The position numbers and the translations under genes are program-made. From contig NZ_JAFLJM010000005.1 of NCBI RefSeq assembly GCF_017745675.1, positions 186,001 to 250,000 of the forward strand: a DNA stretch of 64,000 bases, in the 5' to 3' direction. The notes below the pieces were generated by a model. The model saw only the letters and a program-made list of their open reading frames with translations. It searched no databases and was not told where the DNA came from. Shown piece by piece: positions 33,279 to 42,198 of this stretch. The DNA is from Alkalihalobacillus sp. BA299 (GTDB taxonomy: Bacteria; Bacillota; Bacilli; Bacillales; Bacillaceae_F). Every line of letters starts with the position of its first letter. Within the stretch, counting starts at the first letter, position 1.

Positions 33279-34871
33279 ATGGTGAATGGAGAGAGAGTAG
33301 ATATATTAATAGTAGATGATCGACCTGAAAATCTAATCGCATTAGAGGCTGTTCTTGCGTCACCTAATTATAATCTAGTAAAAGCTGACTGTGGGGAGGA
33401 GGCTTTAAAATACGTTCTCCAATATGATTTTGCAGTCATTTTATTAGATGTTCAAATGCCAGGATTAAATGGATTTGAAACGGCTGAATTAATTAAGCAG
33501 CGAAAAACATCGATGCACATTCCAATCATTTTTATTACAGCTTTAAGTAAAGCGACTGAACATGTTTCAAGGGGATATTCAGCTGGTGCAGTTGATTATA
33601 TATTTAAGCCATTTAATCCCAGTCTTTTGCGCAGTAAGGTCGAAGCATTCGTAGAAATTTATAAAAATAGAAAAGAAATTGAATGGCAAAGAAACGTATT
33701 AGAAGAGCAAACGTCGGACCTTAAAGAAAAATATTTTAATTTAGAAACAATTATTGCCGACAAAACGAAAGAGTTGCTTATAGCAAATGAAGAATTGAAA
33801 GTTTCACAAGAAAGCTTTCGGAAAATTTTTCATAGCAGTCCTAATTTGATGGCGATGAGGTCAGTTCAAAGTAAATGCTATTTGAAAGTGAATAAAATTT
33901 GGTCTGAATTTACTGGATATGAGTTTGATGAATTGAAACATACTTTTGAGAATTTACTACATATTCAACCAGCTTTTCCAGATGATTTCGCATCTGATAA
34001 TGAGCCTTTAGATCTAAAAGAGGGCCTGTATAACTATCAAGTAACGTATGTAACGAAAACGAACGAGACAAGAAATGGTCTACTTTCCACAGAATTAGTA
34101 TATATCAATGGTGAACCGTGTATTATAAGTGTCATAACAGACGTCACAGAAACATTAAAAATGCAAAAAGAAATTACTCGTTTAGATCGTTTAAATTTAG
34201 TCGGCGAAATGGCTGCAGGAATTGCACATGAAATTCGTAACCCGATGACAACGGTGCTTGGTTTTTTACAGTTATCGAAAAAGCAACAAGAATATCCAAC
34301 ACCTATCGAATATATCGATTTAATGATTGGAGAACTAGAGCGTGCTAACGGAATTATAACGGAATTCCTTGCATTAGCTAAAGATAAGGCGACTGACCCT
34401 CGCCTTGAAAATTTAAATGATATTATAAATGCCCTACATCCTCTACTTCAAGCAGAAGGGATGTTAGGCAATAAAGACGTGAAACTAGATTTAGAAGATT
34501 GCCCGCTTCTTTACATTGATGAAAAGGAAATTAGGCAGCTCATTTTAAACATAGCATTAAATGGACTTGAAGCGATGCCTTTAGGTGGACAATTAACAAT
34601 TCGAACGTATGTGCAGGGTGACAAAGCGGTTTTGAATATTAACGATGAAGGTCCTGGTATCGAGCCTGAGGTCCTAGAAAATATCGGGACTCCGTTTTTT
34701 ACAACGAAAGAAAAGGGGACTGGTCTTGGTCTAGCGATCTGTTACAGTATTGCAGCAAGGAACCGGGCCAACATCGAAATTGATACGAGTCCAAAAGGAA
34801 CTACATTTATTGTGACTTTTCAACAAAACTTCAGAGTATACAAAGATACAAATAGCGCAGCGACGCTATAG
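33279..34871 (+). CDS. Response regulator-histidine kinase fusion (REC-PAS-HisKA-HATPase)
   Basis: A 530-aa soluble protein. The N-terminal receiver has D57 in LLDVQMPGLNG and the lysine in YIFKPF. A coiled coil at about 125-180 leads into a PAS domain (FRKIFHSSPNLMAMRSVQSK). The kinase core has H317 in AAGIAHEIRNPMTTVLGF, a sequence typical of KinA/KinE-type sporulation kinases, and NIALNGLEAM, DEGPGIEP and GTGLGLAI for ATP. The receiver makes it a likely acceptor of phosphate from the upstream hybrid kinase. It may in turn feed a phosphorelay such as Spo0F; that link is inferred only from the HisKA type. A terminator follows. Confidence 0.92.
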   Translation: MVNGERVDILIVDDRPENLIALEAVLASPNYNLVKADCGEEALKYVLQYDFAVILLDVQMPGLNGFETAELIKQRKTSMHIPIIFITALSKATEHVSRGYSAGAVDYIFKPFNPSLLRSKVEAFVEIYKNRKEIEWQRNVLEEQTSDLKEKYFNLETIIADKTKELLIANEELKVSQESFRKIFHSSPNLMAMRSVQSKCYLKVNKIWSEFTGYEFDELKHTFENLLHIQPAFPDDFASDNEPLDLKEGLYNYQVTYVTKTNETRNGLLSTELVYINGEPCIISVITDVTETLKMQKEITRLDRLNLVGEMAAGIAHEIRNPMTTVLGFLQLSKKQQEYPTPIEYIDLMIGELERANGIITEFLALAKDKATDPRLENLNDIINALHPLLQAEGMLGNKDVKLDLEDCPLLYIDEKEIRQLILNIALNGLEAMPLGGQLTIRTYVQGDKAVLNINDEGPGIEPEVLENIGTPFFTTKEKGTGLGLAICYSIAARNRANIEIDTSPKGTTFIVTFQQNFRVYKDTNSAATL

Positions 34872-34880
34872 TTTTAATCA

Positions 34881-34911
34881 AAAAACATAATCCATTAGGG
34901 TTATGTTTTTT
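34881..34911 (+). terminator. Terminator of the kinase cassette
   Basis: AAAAACATAA / TTATGTTTTT stem with a ten-base loop, then T residues. Confidence 0.85.
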
Positions 34912-34971
34912 CGTTCGTTAAGGAATAACAATAGTATTGATAAGGTTGTTTATTGAAAGGGGAAGCGTATT

Positions 34972-36498
34972 GTGAGTTATGTTATTGGTTTAGATATTGG
35001 TACAACTAGTACAAAAGCCGTCCTGTTTACAAAGGCAGGTCAAGTGGTAGCTGAATGTGAAGCAGCATATCGTGTATATCACCCTGAACCATCTTGGGTT
35101 GAACAAAACCCTATTGAAATAGAAGCTGCAGCAATAAAAGTTTTGAAGACCATCGTAGAAAAAGCAAAAGCTTCAGGTGGTGACATTGCTGTCGTAGGAA
35201 TTTCTTCTGCAATGCATTCACTCGTTTGTATGGATGAAAAAGGAAATGCAATTTCGCCATCGATCACATGGGCAGACGGAAGAAGTGTCCAACAAGCTGA
35301 AGCCATGAAAGCAACAAACGGGGTCGACATTTATTTGAAAACAGGAACACCTATCCATCCGATGTCACCATTCATAAAATTAATTTGGATGAAAGAAACA
35401 AATTATTTACCATATACGAAAGCAGCAAAATTTATTTCAATTAAAGAATACATAATAAAAAAATGGTTTAATCAATATATTGTCGATTACTCAGTAGCGT
35501 CTGCAACAGGAATGTTTAATGTACATACTTTTAAATGGGATGAACAGGCGTTAGCCATTACAGGAATTCATAAAGAACAGTTATCAACTCCAGTGGAACC
35601 TACCTATGTATGTGAAGGATTAGTAAATTATGTAGTGTCAGAAACCGGTCTTCGTTCAGATATTCAGTTTGTAATCGGTGCGAGTGACGGACCGCTCGCT
35701 AATCTTGGAATCGGTGCGATATCACCTGGAGATGTTGCCATTACAGTGGGTACGAGTGGCGCGATTCGCCAAATGGCTGCAAAACCTCATACCGACGAGT
35801 TACAAGAGATCTTTTGCTATTGTGTTACAAAAGGTGCATGGATCATGGGAGGACCAACGAATAACGGCGGAATTGTTCTGCAGTGGTTAAAAGAGGTCGT
35901 CGGTGAGCATCAAATGTATCTGGCCGAACAACAGGGGGAAAGCGCTTTTGAACGTTTGGTACAACTTGCTCATACAGTCGCTCCTGGTGCGAATGGATTA
36001 CTTTTTTTACCATACTTAAATGGTGAACGTGCACCGTATTGGAACGCAAATGCTAGAGGAAGTTTTATTGGATTAACTTTAGCTCATAAAAAAGAACATC
36101 TTATCCGTGCTGGCATGGAAGGGGTCATTTTTAGTTTACTGACAGTCAGTGAAGCTTTAGAAAGACTTGCCGGTCCAGCGAAGAATATTTTCGCAAGCGG
36201 TGGCTTTGCTAGGTCGCCACTTTGGTTACAAATGTTAGCGGATATCTTTGAACAAGAGATCCAGGTTCCTAAAAGTCATCAGAGCTCAGCTTGGGGAGCA
36301 GCTTGGATGGGATTAGTCAGTATAGGTGAAGTGAAGTCGCTTACAGAAATTGCAAATTATATTCCAATGGAAAAGTCATTTATTCCAAACGATGCTAATC
36401 GTAAACTCTACCAAAACTTATATCATACCTTCAAACAACTTTATGAAGCATTACGCCCACATTATCAAGCGTTAAGTAATTTTCAAAGAAGGCATTAA
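34972..36498 (+). CDS. gntK: FGGY-family carbohydrate kinase, gluconokinase
   Basis: A 508-aa FGGY kinase. The N-terminal phosphate loop is VIGLDIGTTSTKAVLF, the middle contains ITWADGRS, and the C-terminal ATPase half has VGTSGAIRQMA, GPTNNGGIVLQWLKE and IFASGGFARSPLW. The GPTNNGG and SAWGAAWMG stretches match gluconate kinases of Bacilli. It would phosphorylate gluconate to 6-phosphogluconate. It stands alone, without gntP, gntZ or gntR next to it, so the substrate is less certain than the family. The GTG start has GAAAGGGGA upstream. Confidence 0.88.
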   Translation: MSYVIGLDIGTTSTKAVLFTKAGQVVAECEAAYRVYHPEPSWVEQNPIEIEAAAIKVLKTIVEKAKASGGDIAVVGISSAMHSLVCMDEKGNAISPSITWADGRSVQQAEAMKATNGVDIYLKTGTPIHPMSPFIKLIWMKETNYLPYTKAAKFISIKEYIIKKWFNQYIVDYSVASATGMFNVHTFKWDEQALAITGIHKEQLSTPVEPTYVCEGLVNYVVSETGLRSDIQFVIGASDGPLANLGIGAISPGDVAITVGTSGAIRQMAAKPHTDELQEIFCYCVTKGAWIMGGPTNNGGIVLQWLKEVVGEHQMYLAEQQGESAFERLVQLAHTVAPGANGLLFLPYLNGERAPYWNANARGSFIGLTLAHKKEHLIRAGMEGVIFSLLTVSEALERLAGPAKNIFASGGFARSPLWLQMLADIFEQEIQVPKSHQSSAWGAAWMGLVSIGEVKSLTEIANYIPMEKSFIPNDANRKLYQNLYHTFKQLYEALRPHYQALSNFQRRH

Positions 36499-36510
36499 GG
36501 GTTGGCAGTT

Positions 36511-36552
36511 AAAATTCCTAATTTAGCTGGATTGGTTGAATTAGGAATTTTT
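36511..36552 (+). terminator. Terminator after gntK
   Basis: A 13-bp stem (AAAATTCCTAATT and complement) ends in TTTTTG. Confidence 0.85.
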
Positions 36553-36717
36553 GTGTGGGGAAAATTAGAAAATAGAGCATTATCACATAAATGCAATTGA
36601 CCTCTTATTTGCTTCGAAAATGTGAATTAATACCGATTTATTCTTTAATACATTACAGACTGGACAAACTGATAGTACATAAACTTTTATAAATAAATTG
36701 GATGGGAGATGAAACTC

Positions 36718-36999
36718 ATGGATATTTATTTTTCTCCAGAGTTAAATAAACAGGATGCTCAAGTTTTAAATATTGTCGATCGTGATGATCAAGCAATTGG
36801 GTATCTTGCATATATTGTTGACGATAAAAAAATTTATGTGTATGGTCATTTAGCTAACGATGGAGTGTACGAAGACTTCAAGGATTTAGTGAAACCGTAC
36901 ATAAAAGGAATAACGAAATTAAAGGAAGATACAGAAGTATATAACTATTTATCGGTCGGTGGAAAAAAAGTAGAGCTTTCCGAAGAAAAGAAAAAATGA
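36718..36999 (+). CDS. Hypothetical protein (93 aa)
   Basis: A small soluble protein starting MDIYFSPELNKQDAQVLNIV and continuing YLAYIVDDKKIYVYGHLAND, with a basic tail KKVELSEEKKK. It is probably a mixed beta-alpha domain. GATGGGAG fixes the ATG at 36718; the ATG at 36709 is too close to it. The family is unknown to me. Just downstream lie a micro-ORF and an imperfect direct repeat. Confidence 0.65.
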   Translation: MDIYFSPELNKQDAQVLNIVDRDDQAIGYLAYIVDDKKIYVYGHLANDGVYEDFKDLVKPYIKGITKLKEDTEVYNYLSVGGKKVELSEEKKK

Positions 37000-37029
37000 G
37001 GAGAAATAAGTCTAAAAGGAGGCAGTTAG

Positions 37030-37086
37030 GTGACAAAAAAAGGAAGAAATAAGAAGGTGAAGGTTACCAAGGAGTCATTCAAGTGA
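37030..37086 (+). CDS. Candidate micro-ORF, basic peptide (18 aa)
   Basis: AAAGGAGG seven nt upstream of GTG, encoding MTKKGRNKKVKVTKESFK. It follows the 93-aa gene by 30 nt. The ribosome site is strong, but the frame is too short to judge. Confidence 0.3.
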   Translation: MTKKGRNKKVKVTKESFK

Positions 37087-37145
37087 CCGAGAGAGGAAAA
37101 TAGGGGGTGATGGTACTAAGGAGTCAATTTGATGCCATTGAGAGG
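37056..37145 (+). repeat. Imperfect tandem repeat, two units of about 40 bp
   Basis: Unit 1 starts GGTGAAGGTTACCAAGGAGTC and unit 2 (from 37106) GGTGATGGTACTAAGGAGTC; both end in GAGAGG. The two units are about 75% identical by eye. Confidence 0.55.
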
Positions 37146-37532
37146 GAGACCAATCGGTTAGTACTATAAGCCTTCTATATTTATCCCCTTTCAATGTAAG
37201 TTTGTATTTATTTCGAAATACGAAATATATTTATTATATATGAAAACTTAATATTTTACTAATAATGAAATAACGAATTAGTAGTTGATAATGTCAAAAA
37301 CCAATCTTTTTTTACGTATTTAGATAGAATAATAGTCCGATATTCCTAGGCTTTAATTGTAGATAAGCATAATCCGAGATAAATCGTGCTTCTTTTTAAT
37401 TTATAAAAGGAATGGAGAAAATTAGGTTGTTATTAGAAGTTTTGTCACCTAGAAGGAGTAGGGCATAGGTCTATCTAATAGTGATGTAATAAATACTCAA
37501 TGCCTGATAAAAAATAGAAGGGAGCGATTTAT
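37146..37532 (+). other. Intergenic stretch, no gene seen
   Basis: AT-rich. It contains TTTCGAAATACGAAAT near 37211 (two CGAAAT repeats) and a weak AAGCA/TGCTT hairpin near 37367 with a following T-tract. No frame with a ribosome site apart from the MerR-like gene start at its end. Confidence 0.5.
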
Positions 37533-38252
37533 GTGGGAAATGATATTAATAAATATTCGACAAAAGAAGTTTCGAAGTTATTGAAAATACCTGTCGGCAA
37601 TTTGAGAAAATGGGAAAGGACCTTTGATGGGCTGCTTTATGTGCAAAGAACAAAAACAGGTGCAAGATTATATACGGATTATGAAATTGATACATTAAAG
37701 AAAATTAAACTTTTAAAAGATAAAAATATAAAAGATGACGATGTAAAGTATATTCTCGAAACGAAGATCGAAGTAGAAGTCGACGACTATAACGAGGAAG
37801 TGGCAGACGTAGAGGAAGATTATAAATATGAGACCATTTTATCCTTACAACAAGAAACGGTTGAAAGCGTAGAAAAATTGACAAGCTCGATTTTTACATT
37901 TAAGGATGAAATGATTCAAGAAACGAAAGAGGAGATCAAAAACGAAGTAAAGAAAGAAATTAATTCTGGTCATCATAAAACGAGTTCTCTCGTGCAATCC
38001 TATTCGCAAATGATGCTAGACACTGCAGATCAAGCAAAGGAAGAATTACAGAAATTAAGACTCGAAATTGAACGTGAAAATGAAGAGAAGCTTTTTATTC
38101 ATCAAAAATTAGAAGAGCGAGAAGTACATTTCCAAGAATTTGTACAACAGTTTAGAGAAACGGCAGCAGCTAAACAAGATCAATCGTTAAAAAGAAAAGT
38201 AACTAAATGGTTTAGCCAATTTTCCAAAGACAAAAAAGAAGATTATTGTTGA
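37533..38252 (+). CDS. MerR-like helix-turn-helix protein with long coiled coil
   Basis: A 239-aa protein. Residues 5-75 are a MerR-type winged HTH (YSTKEVSKLLKIPVGNLRKW, GARLYTDYEIDTLKKIKLLK). Residues about 95-140 and 155-210 are charged coiled coils, and the C-terminus is basic (KRKVTKWFSQF). There is no cysteine or effector domain. This build resembles RacA, which ties the chromosome to the pole, and DUF3967-type plasmid proteins, more than metal-sensing MerR regulators. GTG start with AAGGGAG; an overlapping ATG at 37531 opens a short out-of-frame peptide. A strong terminator follows. Confidence 0.75.
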   Translation: MGNDINKYSTKEVSKLLKIPVGNLRKWERTFDGLLYVQRTKTGARLYTDYEIDTLKKIKLLKDKNIKDDDVKYILETKIEVEVDDYNEEVADVEEDYKYETILSLQQETVESVEKLTSSIFTFKDEMIQETKEEIKNEVKKEINSGHHKTSSLVQSYSQMMLDTADQAKEELQKLRLEIERENEEKLFIHQKLEEREVHFQEFVQQFRETAAAKQDQSLKRKVTKWFSQFSKDKKEDYC

Positions 38253-38301
38253 TCAAAAATTTTAGCTCAAGCTCTTCTATTAATGGTGTTATTATGTAAA
38301 G

Positions 38302-38337
38302 AATCAGGTAGAGGTTATACTCAACCTGATTTTTTTA
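38302..38337 (+). terminator. Terminator after MerR-like gene
   Basis: AATCAGGT / ACCTGATT stem with inner pairing AGGTT/AACCT-like, then TTTTTTT. Confidence 0.9.
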
Positions 38338-38356
38338 TGGTAAGAATAATTTAAAT

Positions 38357-38398
38357 CAATATTCAAATTCTAATAATTTAGTTAATTATTGAATATTG
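38357..38398. repeat. 10-bp inverted repeat overlapping a promoter
   Basis: CAATATTCAA and TTGAATATTG are 22 nt apart, and the right arm covers the -35 box of the promoter that precedes the catabolic cluster. A regulator site is possible. Confidence 0.5.
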
Positions 38399-38417
38399 TG
38401 TAAATTAGAGGTATAAT
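38389..38417 (+). promoter_or_regulatory. Sigma-A-like promoter of the first catabolic unit
   Basis: TTGAAT, 17 nt, TATAAT. The start codon of the first gene lies 83 nt past the -10. Confidence 0.65.
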
Positions 38418-38499
38418 TTCATATATACCTACTAAACTTCTTTAGATGTAAGCGTTTTATTTTTCTATTTAAAAGTAGAGATTAGGAAGGAGGCTATAC

Positions 38500-39141
38500 G
38501 TGGAAACGTTAATTATTAAAACCTTTTCTTTAGGGCAGTTACAGACGAACTGTTATGTAGTCACCGACATCAACGAGACATTTTGTATGATTGTCGACCC
38601 TGGTGAAGAGCCTGATGATGTCATTGAATATGTCAGGGACAAAAAAGTAGACTTTATTTTTCTAACCCATTGCCATCATGACCATATTGCTGGATTGAAC
38701 AAGATTAAACAACATACGAATGCACCTGTTGCCGTCCATCATACAGAAGCAATGTGGTTAACAACTCCTTCTCTAAATCTATCTGAAAAACAAGAAACCC
38801 CCATCATATGTAATTGGCCAGATATTCTATTAAATGGCGAAGAAATGCTTAAATGCGGACCTTATTTATTGAAAGTTATCCATACGCCAGGACACTCGCC
38901 CGGAAGTACTTCCTACTTACTAGAAAACTATCTATTTTCAGGAGATACGCTGTTAAATGGATTAATAGGTCCTACTGAAATACCATTCGGCAATCGCAAT
39001 CAAATTAAAACTTCAGTAAAAGAAATATTGTTTCAATTAGATGAATCAATTCAGGTTTATCCAGGGCATGGTCATACTACGACGATTGGTCATGAAAAAA
39101 AGTATAACTTATTACCGAATCTAAAAGTCTTTCATTCTTAA
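38500..39141 (+). CDS. MBL-fold metallo-hydrolase, first gene of catabolic unit
   Basis: A 213-aa metallo-beta-lactamase-fold enzyme with T56-H57-C-H59-H60-D61-H62, then IHTPGHSPGSTSYL with the third histidine, FSGDTLLNG with the bridging Asp, and YPGHGHTTTIG with the last ligand. Size and motif order match glyoxalase II-like hydrolases. Such enzymes cleave thioesters or lactones. In this place, ahead of an alcohol dehydrogenase and 48 nt from it, it could hydrolyse a lactone or thioester intermediate of the pathway; this is inference. GTG start with GGAGG. Confidence 0.88.
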   Translation: METLIIKTFSLGQLQTNCYVVTDINETFCMIVDPGEEPDDVIEYVRDKKVDFIFLTHCHHDHIAGLNKIKQHTNAPVAVHHTEAMWLTTPSLNLSEKQETPIICNWPDILLNGEEMLKCGPYLLKVIHTPGHSPGSTSYLLENYLFSGDTLLNGLIGPTEIPFGNRNQIKTSVKEILFQLDESIQVYPGHGHTTTIGHEKKYNLLPNLKVFHS

Positions 39142-39189
39142 AGAAATAGAATGTGAACAGAAAAGAAACCTAGTTAAGGAGGTGTTTGA

Positions 39190-40257
39190 ATGGCTAGTAA
39201 AATGAAAGCTGCCGTTTATTATGGTCCACGAGATCTTCAAGTAGAAACGATTGATATTCCAGAAATTGGGGACAGTGATATTTTACTGAAAGTAAGCGCT
39301 TGTGGTATATGTGGATCTGATGTACATAGTTACAGTACTGGATTGTATATTGCTAAGGGGCAAATTATGGGCCATGAATTTTCTGGTGAGGTCGTTCAGG
39401 TAGGAAGAAATGTCCAAAACATTGAAGTGGGTGAAAGAGGGACGGGGTTTTATAGTGGTGTTTGTGGAACCTGCTTTTGGTGTAAAAGTAAACAATATAC
39501 ACTTTGTCCTGAACTGTTTAAAGCATCGACAGGTTACGGACTTCCTGGGGCTTTTGCGGAGTATGTAAAAATTGCAAATGCCAAAGCTGGAATGAATTAT
39601 TTTAGAGTGCCTGATGAAGTCGATGACATTACCGCTGCAACAATTGAACCCGTATCCGTTGCGGTATACACCGTCGATCAATGTAAACCGAAAAAAGAAG
39701 ATCAAGTCGTCATCCTTGGCGCAGGACTCATTGGAAATGCGGTTATGCAAGTGATGAAAGCGATACCTGTTCATCAAGTTGTTGTGACTGAAGTTTCGCC
39801 ATTAAGACTAGAATTTGCAAAAAATGCCGGGGCTGATGTCGTTATTAATGCTCTTGAGGAAGATGTGTTAGAAAGAGTGAAGGACATTGTTGGTGTTGGG
39901 CCTTATCACTTTAACGAGGGTGCGATGGCAGATATCGTCGTCGATGCAGCAGGTGCTCCGTCTGCAGTTGAACAATCATTTGAAATCGTTCGTAGTGGTG
40001 GGGTTATCGCTTTTGTTGGATTACCAGAAAAAAAGGCATCGATTGATACGACAAAGATAGTCCATAAAGCTCCAAAAATCCTCGGATGTTTAGGTGGTGA
40101 TATTAAAAAAGCTATTCAGTTATTAAAAGAAAAAAAAGTTCAGACGAAGTCGCTTGTTACGCACACATTTCCAATTGAGCATGCGAAAGAGGCATTTGAG
40201 ACACAGATGAATGCCAAAGACGCAGTGAAGGTTATGATTGATTATAAAACAAATTAA
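39190..40257 (+). CDS. Zinc-dependent medium-chain alcohol dehydrogenase
   Basis: A 355-aa MDR enzyme. Catalytic zinc ligands are C38 and H61-E62 (CGICGSDVHS, MGHEFSG). The structural zinc is bound by C92, C95, C98 and C106. The NAD-binding loop is VVILGAGLIGNAVMQ. It is nearest in motif to the threonine/2,3-butanediol/sorbitol dehydrogenase group, but the substrate cannot be fixed. It would oxidise a secondary alcohol. It precedes an SDR and E1/E2 genes; this order suggests alcohol to ketone to 2-oxoacid or acetoin-type cleavage. AAGGAGGTG precedes the ATG. Confidence 0.9.
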   Translation: MASKMKAAVYYGPRDLQVETIDIPEIGDSDILLKVSACGICGSDVHSYSTGLYIAKGQIMGHEFSGEVVQVGRNVQNIEVGERGTGFYSGVCGTCFWCKSKQYTLCPELFKASTGYGLPGAFAEYVKIANAKAGMNYFRVPDEVDDITAATIEPVSVAVYTVDQCKPKKEDQVVILGAGLIGNAVMQVMKAIPVHQVVVTEVSPLRLEFAKNAGADVVINALEEDVLERVKDIVGVGPYHFNEGAMADIVVDAAGAPSAVEQSFEIVRSGGVIAFVGLPEKKASIDTTKIVHKAPKILGCLGGDIKKAIQLLKEKKVQTKSLVTHTFPIEHAKEAFETQMNAKDAVKVMIDYKTN

Positions 40258-40296
40258 AGTTTTTTCATTTGATTTTCTAAAAAAGGAGGAAATGGT

Positions 40297-41064
40297 TTGA
40301 GACTAAAAGATAAGGTAGCAATCATTACGGGGGCGGGAAGTGGGCAAGGGAAAGCTTCCGCAAAATTGTTTGCAAGAGAAGGAGCAACTGTCGTCATCGC
40401 TGAGTGGAATGAGGAAAATGGAAAACAAGTAGAAGAAGAGATTAATAGTGCAGGATATCAGGCACTTTTTGTTCAAACTGATGTTTCAGATGAAGAAAAT
40501 GTGAAAGCGCTAGTAGATGAAGTGATGAGTCGCTATGGAACAATTGATATTTTATTCAATAATGCAGGGATTGGTTTTTCCTCCAAATCGAAGGTTACGA
40601 TGGCATCGATATTAAAAACGCCATTTGATGATTGGAATAAAGTATTAAATGTTAATCTTAGTAGTGTCTACTTGATGTCAAAATACGTTCTGCCAATTAT
40701 GATTGATCAGAAAAAAGGAAGTATAATTAATAACTCATCTTTAAACGGGATCATTGGTGTAAAGGGAGCAGACGCCTATTCAGCTGCAAAAGGTGGTGTG
40801 GTTGCTTTAACAAGAGTGATGGCAGTAGATTACGGAAAATACAACGTGAGAGTCAACTGTATTTGTCCTGGTGCGATTGATACACCAATGATTGCAGAAG
40901 CTCTACAGAATAAAGAAATTGCAAATAATTATGCAGCTGGTCCGCTTCGTAGAGTTGGACAGCCAGAGGAAATCGCTTATGCCGCATTGTTTCTTAGCTC
41001 AGATGAAGCGAGTTATATTACAGGTCTCATTATGCCAGTAGATGGCGGCTGGAGTGCTCAATAA
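40297..41064 (+). CDS. SDR-family oxidoreductase (classical, YxxxK)
   Basis: A 255-aa classical SDR: cofactor loop TGAGSGQGKASAKLF, NNAG at about residue 88, catalytic Ser in NNSSLNG, and Y-S-A-A-K. The C-terminus PVDGGWSAQ is typical. TTG start with AAGGAGG. It lies 39 nt after the alcohol dehydrogenase, so is cotranscribed. A dehydrogenase acting on a hydroxy or oxo intermediate is likely; the cofactor preference (acidic residue after the second strand, AEWNEEN) suggests NAD. Confidence 0.9.
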   Translation: MRLKDKVAIITGAGSGQGKASAKLFAREGATVVIAEWNEENGKQVEEEINSAGYQALFVQTDVSDEENVKALVDEVMSRYGTIDILFNNAGIGFSSKSKVTMASILKTPFDDWNKVLNVNLSSVYLMSKYVLPIMIDQKKGSIINNSSLNGIIGVKGADAYSAAKGGVVALTRVMAVDYGKYNVRVNCICPGAIDTPMIAEALQNKEIANNYAAGPLRRVGQPEEIAYAALFLSSDEASYITGLIMPVDGGWSAQ

Positions 41065-41181
41065 TATTTTGGAAAATTGAAGGTACGTATAATCGTAACA
41101 AGAATTTTCCGAATAATCAATAAAATAGTAATTTCGACCGTTTCTCTTTTGAAATGATAAAAAATAAAGGAGTGAACATGA

Positions 41182-42186
41182 ATGGCACAAATTTATAAAA
41201 AAGACATTGATGTATCAAGTTATTCGAAAGAAACGTTACATGATTTTTATCGAACAATGATCAAAATTAGAAAGTTTGATGAGCATTTAATTCGTTTAAT
41301 GCAGGAAGGTAAGGTGTCTGGGTTTTATCATTCAGGTATTGGTTCAGAAGGATTATCTGCTGGTTCGATACGAAATGTTTTACGTGATGAGGATTATATT
41401 TTTTATAACCATAGAGGATGTAACCAAAAAATTGCAAAAGGTGTACCTTTATCCAAATTGTATGGTGATTTTTTAGGGACGATTGAAGGAACGACGAGAG
41501 GGTTAGGTGCAGGGATCGTTCATAGTGCGGATGTGTCACGAGGAGTATTAGGTCAAGCTGGGACGATTGGCTCGCAATTTAATATTGCGGTTGGAACCGC
41601 TTACTCAGCTAAAATGCAAGGAAATGATCGTGTAACACTGTGCTATTTTGGGGACGGTGCGGCATCTCGAGAACCACTGCATGGTTCACTGAATTGGGCA
41701 GGCATTTACAAGCTGCCGATCGTTTATATTTGTGAAAATAATGAGTACGCGATTTCATGTCATCACACTGAAACTCACTCTGTAAAAGAACATATTGCCG
41801 ATTGGGCAGATGGTTACGGAATTCCAAACTTTGTTGTGGATGGAAATGACACATTACTAGTCAACGAGATTGTAAGAGAAGCAGTTGAGCGAGCAAAAAG
41901 AGGAGAAGGTCCAACATTTATTGAAGCGAAAACCTTCCGTCACCGTGGCCATTATGAAGGCGATCCTTATGATTATGTGGCCCCAGAAGTGTTAAAAGAT
42001 TGGAAAGAAAATAAAGACCCAATTAAGAACTTCACGAAACAACTAATTGAACAAGGTATAAGTTCAGAAGCTGAATTTGTAGATATTGATCATTCGGTTG
42101 AAGCTGAAATTCTAGAAGCCATTGAGGTAGCAGAAAATGCACCGATACCAGATCCGAAAAGAATTTATGAAGGGTTATTTTCATAA
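41182..42186 (+). CDS. TPP-dependent dehydrogenase E1 component, alpha subunit
   Basis: A 334-aa E1 alpha of the acetoin/2-oxoacid dehydrogenase family. The thiamine diphosphate motif is GDGAASREPLHGSLNWA...ENN, and FRHRGHYEGDP forms the C-terminal loop usually found in AcoA/PdhA. It decarboxylates a 2-oxo acid or cleaves acetoin with the beta subunit, passing the acyl unit to the lipoyl arm of E2. The beta gene follows after 12 nt. The serines of the PDH phosphorylation loop are not relevant in bacteria. AcoA-like overall; a branched-chain or novel substrate is possible. AAAGGAGTG precedes the ATG. Confidence 0.92.
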   Translation: MAQIYKKDIDVSSYSKETLHDFYRTMIKIRKFDEHLIRLMQEGKVSGFYHSGIGSEGLSAGSIRNVLRDEDYIFYNHRGCNQKIAKGVPLSKLYGDFLGTIEGTTRGLGAGIVHSADVSRGVLGQAGTIGSQFNIAVGTAYSAKMQGNDRVTLCYFGDGAASREPLHGSLNWAGIYKLPIVYICENNEYAISCHHTETHSVKEHIADWADGYGIPNFVVDGNDTLLVNEIVREAVERAKRGEGPTFIEAKTFRHRGHYEGDPYDYVAPEVLKDWKENKDPIKNFTKQLIEQGISSEAEFVDIDHSVEAEILEAIEVAENAPIPDPKRIYEGLFS

Positions 42187-42198
42187 GGAGGGAAAGTC

